This document shows, one piece after another, positions 1 through 11,172 of a DNA stretch of 32,937 nucleotides. The position numbers and the translations under genes were made by a program. The stretch comes from Saccoglossus kowalevskii (lineage: Eukaryota > Hemichordata > Enteropneusta > Harrimaniidae). The notes beneath the pieces are model-generated. The model was not told the origin of the DNA. It searched no databases and worked only from the letters and a program-made list of their open reading frames with translations. The DNA is taken from the NCBI RefSeq assembly GCF_000003605.2, contig NW_003138658.1, forward strand, positions 1 through 32,937, read 5' to 3'. How positions within the stretch are numbered: position 1 is the first letter of the stretch; each line of letters begins with the position of its first letter.

Positions 1-245
1 GATAGACAGACGGCCTACACTGTAGACGTGATTTAAATACACGCAGAAGTCGTCCACGGATAGACAGACGGCCTACACTATAAACGTGATTTAAATACAC
101 GCAGAAGTCGTCCATGGATAGACAGGCGGCCTACACTGTAGACATGATTTAAATACACTCAGAAGTCGTCCATGGATAGACAGCCGGCCTACACTGTGGA
201 CGTGATTTAAATACACGCAGAAGTCATCCACTGATAGACAGGCGG

Positions 246-289
246 ACTACACTGTAGACATGATTTAAATACACGCATAGTCGACTACG
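246..289 (+). repeat. 57-bp monomer tail with SalI palindrome (example)
   Basis: This marks the tail of one 57-bp monomer (233-289). The class has CATAGTCGACTACG in place of CAGAAGTCGACTACG. The change of GA to T shortens the unit by 1 bp and extends the AGTCGACT palindrome to TAGTCGACTA. The class recurs throughout the array except in about 3300-4230. It most often follows a CCACT-ended monomer, forming a 115-bp pair. Confidence 0.75.
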
Positions 290-809
290 GATAGACAGGC
301 GGCCTACACTGTAGACGTGATTTAAATACACGCAGAAGTCGTCCAGGGATAGACAGACGGCCTACACTGTAGACGTGATTTAAATACACGCAGAAGTCGT
401 CCACTGATAGACAGGCGGCCTACACTGTAGACGTGATTTAAATAAACGCATAGTCGACTACGGATAGACAGGCGGCCTACACTGTAGACGTGATTTAAAT
501 ACACGCAGAAGTCGTCCAGGGATAGACAGACGGCCTACACTGTAGACGTGATTTAAATACACGCAGAAGTCGTCCACTGATAGACAGGCGGCCTACACTG
601 TAGACGTGATTGAAATACACACATAGTCGACTTCGGATAGACAGGCGGCCTGCACTGTAGACGTGATTTAAATACACGCAGAAGTCGTCCACGGATAGAC
701 AGACGGCCTACACTGTAGACGTGATTTAAATACACGCAGAAGTCGACTACGGATAGATAGGCAGCCTACACCGTAGACGTGATTTAAATACACGCAGAAG
801 TCGTCCACG

Positions 810-870
810 GATAGACAGGCGGCCTACACTACTGTAGACGTGATTTAAATACACGCAGAAGTCGACTACG
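810..870 (+). repeat. 61-bp monomer class with ACT duplication
   Basis: This is the first of eleven 61-bp monomers reading CTACACTACTGTAG (CTGCTG in one) instead of CTACACTGTAG. They start at 810, 1391, 9373, 10360, 11924, 12505, 13897, 15173, 16914, 19231 and 23568. Each follows a GATAGATAGGCAGCC monomer. Ten of the eleven end in GTCGACTACG. The shared insertion and context indicate one origin followed by spread with the surrounding block, which makes the class a good phase marker. Confidence 0.85.
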
Positions 871-1914
871 GATAGATAGGCCGCCTACACCGTAGACGTG
901 ATTTAAATACACGCAGAAGTCGTCCATGGATAGACAGACGGCCTACACTGTAGACGTGATTTAAATACACGTAGAAGTCGTCCACGGATAGACAGACGGC
1001 CTACACTGTAGACGTGATTTAAATACACGCATAGTCGACTACGGATAGACAGGCGGCCTACACTGTAGACGTGATTTAAATACATGCAGAAGTCGTCCAG
1101 GGATAGACAGACGGCCTACACTGTAGACGTGATTTAAATACACGCAGAAGTCGTCCACTGATAGACAGGCGGCCTACACTGTAGACGTGATTTAAATACA
1201 CGCATAGTCGACTACGGATAGACAGGCGGCCTGCACTGTAGACGTGATTTAAATACACGCAGAAGTCGTCCACGGATAGACAGACGGCCTACACTGTAGA
1301 CGTGATTTAAATACACGCAGAAGTCGACTACGGATAGATAGGCAGCCTACACCATAGACGTGATTTAAATACACGCAGAAGTCGTCCACGGATAGACAGG
1401 CGGCCTACACTACTGTAGACGTGATTTAAATACACGCAGAAGTCGACTACGGATAGATAGGCCGCCTACACCGTAGACGTGATTTAAATACACGCAGAAG
1501 TCGTCCATGGATAGACAGACGGCCTACACTGTAGACGTGATTTAAATACACGTAGAAGTCGTCCACGGATAGACAGACGGCCTACACTATAGACGTGATT
1601 TAAATACACGCAGAAGTCGTCCATGGATAGACAGGCGGCCTACACTGTAGACATGAGTTAAATACACTCAGAAGTCGTCCATGGATAGACAGACGGCCTA
1701 CACTGTAGACGTGATTTAAATACACGCAGAAGTCGTCCATGGATAGACAGGCGGCCTACACTGTAGACGTGATTTAAATACACGCAGAAGTCGTCCACTG
1801 ATAGACAGGCGGCCTACACTGTAGACGTGATTTAAATACACGCATAGTCGACTACGGATAGACAGGCGGCCTATACTGTAGACGTGATTTAAATACACGC
1901 AAAAGTCATCCACG

Positions 1915-2955
1915 GATAGACAGACGGCCTACACCGTAGACGTGATTTAAATGCACGCAGAAGTCGTCCATGGATAGACAGACGGCCTACACTGTAGACG
2001 TGATTTAAATAGACGCAGAAGACGTCCACTGATAGACAGGCGGCTTACACTGTAGACTGATTTAAATACACGCATAGTCGACTACGGATAGACAGGCGGC
2101 CTACACTGTAGACATGATTTAAATACACGCAGAAGTCGTCCACGGATAGACAGACGGCCTACGCTGTAGACGTGATTTAAATACACGCAGAAATCGACTA
2201 CGGATAGATAGGCGGCCTACACCGTAGACGTGATTTAAATACACGCAGAAGTCGACTACGGATAGATAGGCGGCCTACACCGTAGACGTGATTTAAATAC
2301 ACGCAGAAGTCGTCCATGGATAGATAGGCGGCCTACACCGTAGACGTGATTTAAATACACACAGAAGTCGTCCACTGATAGACAGGCGGCCTACACTATA
2401 GACGTGATTTAAATGCACGCAGAAAACGTCCATTGATAGACAGGCGGCCTACACTGTAGACATGATTTAAATACACTCAGAAGTCGTCCATGGATAGACA
2501 GACGGCCTACACTGTAGACGTGATTTAAATATACGAAGAAGTCGTCCACGGATAGACAGACGGCCTACACTGCAGACGTGATTTAAATACACGCATAGTC
2601 GACTACGGATAAACAGGCGGCCTACACTGTAGACGTGATTTAAATACACGCAGAAGTCGTCCACGGATAGACAGACGGCCTACACCGTAGACGTGATTTA
2701 AATACACGCAAAAGTCGTCCATGGATAGACAGACGGCCTACACTGTAGACGTGATTTAAATACACGCAGAAGTCGTCCACTGATAGACAGGCGGCCTACA
2801 CTGTAGACGTGATTTAAATACACGCATAGTCGACTACGGATAGACAGGCGGCCTACACTGTAGTCGTGATTTAAATACACGCAGAAGTCGTCCACGGATA
2901 GACAGACGGCCTACACTGTAGACATGATTTAAATACATACAGAAGTCGATTACGG
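1915..2955 (+). repeat. HOR1 fragment (1.9-2.96 kb)
   Basis: The fragment begins after a GCAAAAGTCATCCACG tail, the phase marker I use for HOR1. It continues through the diagnostic monomers AAGACGTCCACT, CGGCTTACACTG, CCTACGCTG, GCAGAAAACGTCC, ATATACGAAG, CTGCAGACG and GATAAACAG in the same order as 27909-28891. The monomer at 2031-2086 is 56 bp because GACCTG has lost one C. After about 2955 the order switches to a CTGCACTG monomer typical of HOR2. Confidence 0.75.
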
Positions 2956-3533
2956 ATAGATAGGCGGCTTACACCGTAGACGTGATTTAAATACACGCAG
3001 AAGTCGTCCATGGATAGACAGACGGCCTACACTTTAGACGTGATTTAAATACACGCAGAAGTCGTCCACTGATAGACAGGCGGCCTACACTGTAGACGTG
3101 ATTTAAATACACGCATAGTCGACTACGGATAGACAGGCGGCCTGCACTGTAGACGTGATTTAAATACACGCAGAAGTCGTCCACGGATAGACAGACGGCC
3201 TACACTGTAGACGTGATTTAAATACACGCAGAAGTCGACTACGGATAGATAGGCGGCCTACACTGTAGACGTGATTTAAATACACGCAGAAGTCGTCCAC
3301 TGATAGACAGGCGGCCTACACTGTAGACATGATTTAAATACACTCAGAAGTCGTCCATGGATAGACAGACGGCCTACACCGTAGACGTGATTTAAATACA
3401 CTCAGAAGTCGTCCATGGATAGACAGACGGCCTACACTGTAGACGTGATTTAAATACACGCAGAAGTCGTCCACAGATAGACAGACGGCCTACACTATAG
3501 ACATGATTTAAATACACGCAGAAGTCGTCCATG

Positions 3534-3997
3534 GATAGACAGGCGGCCTACACTGTAGACATGATTTAAATACACTCAGAAGTCGTCCATGGATAGACAG
3601 ACGGCCTACACTGTAGACGTGATTTAAATACACGCAGAAGTCGTCCACTGATAGACAGGCGGCCTACATTGTAGACATGATTTAAATACACTCAGAAGTC
3701 GTCCATGGATAGACAGACGGCCTACACTGTAGACGTGATATAAATACACGCAGAAGTCGTCCACGGATAGACAGGCGGCCTACACTGTAGACGTGATTTA
3801 AATACACTCAGAAGTCGTCCATGGATAGACAGACGGCCTACACTGTAGACGTGATTTAAATACACGCAGAAGTCGTCCACGGATAGACAGAAGGCCTACA
3901 TTGTAGACATGATTTAAATACACTCAGAAGTCGTCCATGGATAGACATACGGCCTACACTGTAGACGTGATTTAAATACACGCAGAAGTCGTCCACG
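3534..3997 (+). repeat. Four 116-bp dimers
   Basis: Eight 58-bp monomers alternate between two types. One has an ACTCAG tail ending CCATG, usually with GACATG in the middle. The other has GACGTG (GACGTGATA in one) and ends CCACG or CCACT. The dimers are 3534-3649, 3650-3765, 3766-3881 and 3882-3997. The 57-bp monomer class is absent from about 3300 to 4230, although it is frequent elsewhere. This is a locally amplified, simpler form of the array. Confidence 0.7.
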
Positions 3998-4517
3998 GAT
4001 AGACAGGCGGCCTACACTGTAGACGTGATTTAAATACACGTAGAAGTCGTCCACGGATAGACAGACGGCCTACACTATAGACGTGATTTAAATACACGCA
4101 GAAGTCGTCCATGGATAGACAGGCGGCCTACACTGTAGACATGATTTAAATACACTCAGAAGTCGTCCATGGATAGACAGACGGCCTACACTGTAGACGT
4201 GATTTAAATACACGCAGAAGTCGTCCACTGATAGACAGGCGGCCTACACTGTAGACGTGATTTAAATACACGCATAGTCGACTACGGATAGACAGGCGGC
4301 CTACACTGTAGACGTGATTTAAATACACGCAGAAGTCGTCCAGGGATAGACAGACGGCCTACACTGTAGACGTGATTTAAATACACGCATAGTCGACTAC
4401 GGATAGACAGACGGCCTACACCATAGACGTGATTTAAATACACGCAGAAGTTGTCCATGGATGGACAGACGGCCTACACTATAGACGTGATTTAAATACA
4501 CTCAGAAGTCGTCCATG

Positions 4518-4865
4518 GATAGACAGACGGCCTACACTGTAGACGTGATTTAAATACACGCAGAAGTCGTCCACGGATAGACAGACGGCCTACACTATAG
4601 ACGTGATTTAAATACACGCAGAAGTCGTCCATGGATAGACAGACGGCCTACACTGTAGTCATGATTTAAATACACTCAGAAGTCGTCCATGGATAGACAG
4701 ACGGCCTACACTGTAGACGTGATTTAAATACACGCAGAAGTCGTCCACGGATAGACAGACGGCCTACACTATAGACGTGATTTAAATACACGCAGAAGTC
4801 GTCCATGGATAGACAGGCGGCCTACACTGTAGACATGATTTAAATACACTCAGAAGTCGTCCATG
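4518..4865 (+). repeat. Two 174-bp trimers
   Basis: Two copies (4518-4691 and 4692-4865) contain three monomers in fixed order: GACGTG with a CCACG end, CTATAG with a CCATG end, then CATG with ACTCAG and a CCATG end. In the first copy the third monomer has GTAGTCATG instead of GTAGACATG. The same trimer order appears just upstream of HOR2 starts near 18.4-18.6, 22.6-22.9 and 24.5-24.7 kb. Confidence 0.7.
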
Positions 4866-5400
4866 GATAGACAGCCGGCCTACACTGTAGACGTGATTTA
4901 AATACACGCAGAAGTCATCCACTGATAGACAGGCGGCCTACACTGTAGACATGATTTAAATACACGCATAGTCGACTACGGATAGACAGGCGGCCTACAC
5001 CGTAGACGTGATTTAAATACACGCAGAAGTCGTCCATGGATAGACAGACGGCCTACACTGTAGACGTGGTTTAAATACACGCAGAAGTCGTCCACTGATA
5101 GACAGGCGGCCTACACTGTAGACGTGATATAAATACACGCATAGTCGACTACGGATAGACAGGCGGCCTACACTGTAGACGTGATTTAAATACACGCAGA
5201 AGTCGTCCAGGGATAGACAGACGGCCTACACTGTAGACGTGATTTAAATACACGCAGAAGTCGTCCACTGATAGACAGGCGGCCTACACTGTAGACGTGA
5301 TTTAAATACACGCATAGTCGACTACGGATAGACAGGCGGCCTGCACTGTAGACGTGATTTAAATACACGCAGAAGTCGTCCAACGGATAGACAGACGGCC
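4866..5400 (+). repeat. HOR2 fragment (4.87-5.4 kb)
   Basis: This begins with the CAGCCGG monomer whose tail is GTCATCCACT, the phase marker for HOR2. It continues with GACATG/57-bp, CACCG, GACGTGGTTTAAA, 57-bp, CCAGG, CCACT, 57-bp and CTGCACTG monomers, as at 22933-23451. An extra A in CCAACGG near 5382 makes one 59-bp monomer. The block passes into HOR1 at about 5400-5445. Confidence 0.75.
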
Positions 5401-8217
5401 TACACTGTAGACGTGATTTAAATACACGCAGAAATCGACTACGGATAGATAGGCGGCCGACACCGTAGACGTGATTTAAATACACGCAGAAGTCGTCCAT
5501 GGATAGACAGATGGCCTACACTGTAGACGTGATTTAAAAACACGCAGAAGTCGACTACGGATAGATAGGCGGCCTACACCGTAGACGTGATTTAAATACA
5601 CACGGAAGTCGTCCACTGATAGACAGGCGGCCTACACTGTAGACGTGATTTAAATACACGCATAGTCGACTACGGATAGACAGGCGGCCTACACTGTAGA
5701 CGTGATTTAAATACACGCAGAAGTCGTCCACGGATAGACAGGCGGCCTACACTGTAGACGTGATTTAAATACACGCAGAAGTCGTCCACGGATAGACAGA
5801 CGGCCTACACTGTAGACGTGATTTAAATACACGCAGAAGTCGTCCACGGATATACAGACGGCCTACACCGTAGACGTGATTTAATTACACGCAGAAGTCG
5901 TCCACGGATAGACAGACGGCCTACACTGTAGACGTGATTTAAATACACGCAGAAGTCGTACACGGATAGACAGGCGGTATACACTGTAGACGTGATTTAA
6001 ATACACGCAGAAGTCGTCCATGGATAGACAGGCGGCCTACACTGTAGACGTGATTTAAATACACGCAGAAGTCGACTACGGATAGATAGGCCGCCTACCG
6101 TAGACGTGATTTAAATACATGCAGAAGTCGTCCATGGATAGACAGACGGCCTACACTGTAGACGTGATTTAAATACACGTAGAAGTCGTCCACGGATAGA
6201 CAGACGGCCTACACTATAGACGTGATTTAAATACACGCAGAAGTCGTCCATGGATAGACAGGCGGCCTACACTGTAGACATGATTTAAATACACTCAGAA
6301 GTCGTCCATGGATAGACAGACGGCCTACACTGTAGACGTGATTTAAATACACGCAGAAGTCGTCCATGGATAGACAGGCGGCCTACACTGTAGACATGAT
6401 TTAAATACACTCAGAAGTCGTTCATGGTTAGACAGACGGCCTACACTGTAGACGTGATTTAAATACACGCAGAAGTCGTCCACTGATAGACAGGCGGCCT
6501 ACACTGTAGACGTGATTTAAATACACGCATAGTCGACTACGGATAGACAGGCGGCCTACACTGTAGACGTGATTTAAATACACGCAAAAGTCATCCACGG
6601 ATAGACAGACGGCCTACACCGTAGACGTGATTTAAATGCACGCAGAAGTCGTCCATGGATAGACAGACGGCCTACACTGTAGACGTGATTTAAATAGACG
6701 CAGAAGACGTCCACTGATAGACAGGCGGCTTACACTGTAGACCTGATTTAAATACACGCATAGTCGACTACGGATAGACAGGCGGCCTACACTGTAGACA
6801 TGATTTAAATACACGCAGAAGTCGTCCACGGATAGACAGACGGCTACGCTGTAGACGTGATTTAAATACACGCAGAAATCGACTACGGATAGATAGGCGG
6901 CTACACCGTAGACGTGATTTAAATACACGCAGAAGTCGACTACGGATAGATAGGCGGCCTACACCGTAGACGTGATTTAAATACACACAGAAGTCGTCCA
7001 CTGATAGACAGGCGGCCTACACTATAGACGTGATTTAAATGCACGCAGAAAACGTCCATGGATAGACAGGCGGCCTACACTGTAGACATGATTTAAATAC
7101 ACTCAGAAGTCGTCCATGGATAGACAGACGGCCTACACTGTAGACGTGATTTAAATATACGAAGAAGTCGTCCACGGATAGACAGACGGCCTACACGGCA
7201 GACGTGATTTAAATACACGCATAGTCGACTACGGATAAACAGGCGGCCTACACTGTAGACGTGATTTAAATACACGCAGAAGTCGTCCACGGATAGACAG
7301 ACGGCCTACACCGTAGACGTGATTTAAATACACGCAAAAGTCGTCCATGGATAGACAGACGGCCTACACTGTAGACGTGATTTAAATACATGCAGAAGTC
7401 GTCCACTGATAGACAGGCGGCCTACACTGTAGACGTGATTTAAATACACGCATAGTCGACTACGGATAGACAGGCGTCCTACACTGTAGACATGATTTAA
7501 ATACACGCAGAAGTCGTCCACGGATAGACAGACGGCCTACACTGTAGACGTGATTTAAATACACGCAGAACTCGACTACGGATAGATAGGCGGCCGACAC
7601 CGTAGACGTGATTTAAATACACGCAGAAGTCGACTACGGATAGATAGGCGGCCTACACCGTAGACGTGATTTAAACACACGCAGAAGTCGTCCATGGATA
7701 GACAGATGGCCTACACTGTAGACGTGATTTAAAAACACGCAGAAGTCGACTACGGATAGATAGGCGGCCTACACCGTAGACGTGATTTAAATACACACGG
7801 AAGTCGTCCACTGATAGACAGGCGGCCTACACTGTAGACGTGATTTAAATACACGCATAGTCGACTACGGATAGACAGGCGGCCTACACTGTAGACGTGA
7901 TTTAAATACACGCAGAAGTCGTCCACGGATAGACAGGCGGCCTACACTGTAGACGTGATTTAAATACACGCAGAAGTCGTCCACGGATAGACAGACGGCC
8001 TACACTGTAGACGTGATTTAAATACACGCAGAAGTCGTCCACGGATATACAGACGGCCTACACCGTAGACGTGATTTAATTACACGCAGAAGTCGTCCAC
8101 GGATAGACAGACGGCCTACACTGTAGACGTGATTTAAATACACGCAGAAGTCGTACACGGATAGACAGGCGGTATACACTGTAGACGTGATTTAAATACA
8201 CGCAGAAGTCGTCCACG
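5400..8217 (+). repeat. HOR1, partial tandem pair
   Basis: HOR1 markers recur at about 2195 bp: GATTTAAAAACAC at 5531 and 7726, GATTTAATTACAC near 5877 and 8072, GGTATACACTG near 5977 and 8171. The segment 6600-8217 follows the order of 30108 onward, and 5490-6970 follows 31195-32675. A 2-bp deletion (GCCGCCTACCGTAG) near 6095 also occurs near 31796. Two further 1-bp losses (CGGCTACGCTG near 6842 and CGGCTACACCG near 6899) are private to this copy. Relative to 25829-27908, one monomer is missing near 5444 and one near 6968. Confidence 0.85.
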
Positions 8218-9040
8218 GATAGACAGGCGGCCTACACTGTAGACGTGATTTAAATACACGCAGAAGTCGTCCACGGATAGACAGACGGCCTACACTGTAG
8301 ACGTGATTTAAATACACGCAGAAGTCGTCCACGGATAGACAGACGGCCTACACCGTAGACGTGATTTAAATACACGCAGAAGTCGTCCACGGATAGACAG
8401 ACGGCCTACACTGTAGACGTGATTTAAATACACGCAGAAGTCGTCCACGGATAGACAGACGGCCTACACCGTAGACGTGATTTAAATACACGCAGAAGTC
8501 GTCCACTGATAGACAGGCAGCCAACACTGTAGACGTGATTTAAATACACGCATAGTCGACTACGGATAGACAGGCGGCCTACACTGTAGACGTGATTTAA
8601 ATACACGCAGAAGTCATCCACGGATAGACAGACGGCCTACACCGTAGACGTGATTTAAATGCACGTAGAAGTCGTCCATGGATAGACAGACGGCCTACAC
8701 TGTAGACGTGATTTAAATACACGCAGAAGTCGTCCATTGATAGACAGGCGGCCTACACTGTAGACCTGATTTAAATACACGCATAGTCGACTACGGATAG
8801 ACAGGCGGCCTACACTGTAGACATGATTTAAATACACGCAGAAGTCATCCACTGATAGACAGGCGGCCTACACTGTAGACAAGATTTAAATACACGCATA
8901 GTCGACTACGGATAGACAGACGGCCTACACTGTAGACGTGGTTTAAATACACGCAGAAGTCGTCCACTGATAGACAGGCGGCCTACACTGTAGACGTGAT
9001 TTAAATACACGCATAGTCGACTACGGATAGACAGGCGGCC
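8218..9040 (+). repeat. Mixed block linking HOR1 to the 9-kb block
   Basis: HOR1 order stops after the GGTATACACTG monomer at 8160-8217. It is followed by monomers ending CCACG, two of which carry CACCG. From about 8500 to 8850 the order GCAGCCAACACTG, 57-bp, GTCATCC, GCACGTAG, CCATT and GACCTG matches 15575-15930 at an offset of 7074 bp. The stretch from about 8850 to 9040 resembles HOR2 (GTCATCCACT and GACGTGGTTTAAA). No non-satellite DNA is present. Confidence 0.6.
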
Positions 9041-9057
9041 TACACTGTAGACGTGAT

Positions 9058-10930
9058 TTAAATACACGCAGAAGTCGTCCAGGGATAGACAGACGGCCTA
9101 CACTGTAGACGTGATTTAAATACACGCAGAAGTCGTCCACTGATAGACAGGCGGCCTACACTGTAGACGTGATTTAAATACACGCATAGTCGACTACGGA
9201 TAGACAGGCGGCCTGCACTGTAGACGTGATTTAAATACACGCAGAAGTCGTCCACGGATAGACAGACGGCCTACACTGTAGACGTGATTTAAATACACGC
9301 AGAAGTCGACTACGGATAGATAGGCAGCCTACACCATAGACGTGATTTAAATACACGCAGAAGTCGTCCACGGATAGACAGGCGGCCTACACTACTGTAG
9401 ACGTGATTTAAATACACGCAGAAGTCGACTACGGATAGATAGGCCGCCTACACCGTAGACGTGATTTAAATACACGCAGAAGTCGTCCATGGATAGACAG
9501 ACGGCCTACACTGTAGACGTGATTTAAATACACGTAGAAGTCGTCCACGGATAGACAGACGGCCTACACTATAGACGTGATTTAAATACACGCAGAAGTC
9601 GTCCATGGATAGACAGGCGGCCTACACTGTAGACATGATTTAAATACACTCAGAAGTCGTCCATGGATAGACAGACGGCATACACTGTAGACGTGATTTA
9701 AATACACGCAGAAGTCGTCCATGGATAGACAGGCGGCCTACACTGTAGACATGATTTAAATACACTCAGAAGTCGTTCATGGTTAGACAGACGGCCTACA
9801 CTGTAGACGTGATTTAAATACACGCAGAAGTCGTCCACTGATAGACAGGCGGCCTACAATGTAGACGTGATTTAAATACACGCATAGTCGACTACGGATA
9901 GACAGGCGGCCTACACTGTAGACGTGATTTAAATACACGCAGAAGTCATCCACGGATAGACAGACGGCCTACACCGTAGACGTGATTTAAATACACGCAG
10001 AAGTCGACTACGGATAGATAGGCGGCCTACACCGTAGACGTGATTTAAATACACGCAGAAGTCGTCTAGGGATAGATAGACGGCCTACACTGTAGACGTG
10101 ATTTAAATACACGCAGAAGTCGTCCACTGATAGACAGGCGGCCTACACTGTAGACGTAATTTAAATGCACGCATAGTCGACTACGGATAGACAGGCGGCC
10201 TGAACTGTAGACGTGATTTAAACACATGCAGAAGTCGTCCACGGATAGACAGACGGCCTACACTGTAGACGTGATTTAAATACACGCAGAAGTCGACTAC
10301 GGATAGATAGGCAGCCTACACCGTAGACGTGATTTAAATACACGCAGAACTCGTCCGCTGATAGACAGGCGGCCTACACTACTGTAGACGTGATTTAAAT
10401 ACACGCAGAAGTCGACTACGGATAGATAGGCCGCCTACACCGTAGACGTGATTTAAATACACGCAGAAGTCGTCCATGGATAGACAGACGGCCTACACTG
10501 TAGACGTGATTTAAATACACGTAGAAGTCGTCCACGGATAGACAGACGGCCTACACTATAGACGTGATTTAAATACACGCAGAAGTCGTCCATGGATAGA
10601 CAGGCGGCCTACACTGTAGACATGATTTAAATACACTCAGAAGTCGTCCATGGATAGACAGGCGGCCTACACTGTAGACATGATTTAAATACACTCAGAA
10701 GTCGTTCATGGTTAGACAGACGGCCTACACTGTAGACGTGATTTAAATACACACAGAAGTCGTCCACTGATAGACAGGCGGCCAACACTGTAGACGTGAT
10801 TTAAATACACGCATAGTCGACTACGGATAGACATGCGGCCTACTCTGTAGACGTGATTTAAATACACGCAGAAGTCATCCACGGATAGACAGACGGCCTA
10901 CACCGTAGACGTGATTTAAATGCACGCAGA
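9058..10930 (+). repeat. 61-mer-containing block, copy with internal loss
   Basis: 9058-9960 aligns with 13582-14484 (offset 4524), and about 10030-10930 aligns with about 14843-15743 (offset 4813). The 289-bp change in offset corresponds to five monomers absent here and present at about 14.51-14.80 kb. Marker monomers include 61-mers at 9373 and 10360, GTTCATGGTTAGACAG near 9775, CAATGTAG near 9857 and GTCTAGG near 10063. Confidence 0.75.
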
Positions 10931-11172
10931 AGTCGTCCATGGATAGACAGACGGCCTACACTGTAGACGTGATTTAAATACACGCAGAAGACGTCCACTG
11001 ATAGACAGGCGGCCTACACTGTAGACGTGATTTAAATACACGCAGAATTCGACTACGGATAGATAGGCGGCCTACACCGTAGACGTGATTTAAATACACG
11101 CATAGTAGACTACGGATAGACAGGCGGCCTACACCGTAGACGTGATTTAAATACACGCAGAAGTCGTCCACG

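Larger units (their letters stand above)
59..2470 (+). repeat. 2.4-kb segment, first copy (offset 11114)
   Basis: This block aligns monomer by monomer with 11173-13585, at an offset of 11114 bp that becomes 11115 after a 1-bp deletion near 2058. Shared landmarks include the CAGCCGG monomer at 175, the ATAAACGCA variant near 445, the GATTGAAAT variant near 608, the 61-bp monomers at 810 and 1391, the GAGTTAAAT variant near 1655 and the CTATACTG plus GCAAAAGTCATCC monomer ending near 1914. Only scattered single-base differences separate the copies. Monomers at 1-58 and 117-174 differ more. The block begins as HOR2-type and passes into HOR1 at about 1915. Confidence 0.85.

Noticed and set aside
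31-38. AT-rich ATTTAAAT as a replication origin or TATA element
   Set aside because: It is an 8-bp palindrome present once in nearly every monomer. Nothing around it distinguishes any copy as an origin or promoter.
5186-5500. Minus-strand reading frames of 60-105 codons recurring across the window
   Set aside because: They follow from the repeat. Since 58 is 1 modulo 3, the frame rotates each monomer, and one frame in three meets the TAA in ATTTAAAT, so open stretches last about three monomers. The 57-bp and 61-bp units alter this and give the longest frames. The starts I checked are GTG, and no ribosome-binding or promoter context or recognisable domain is present.
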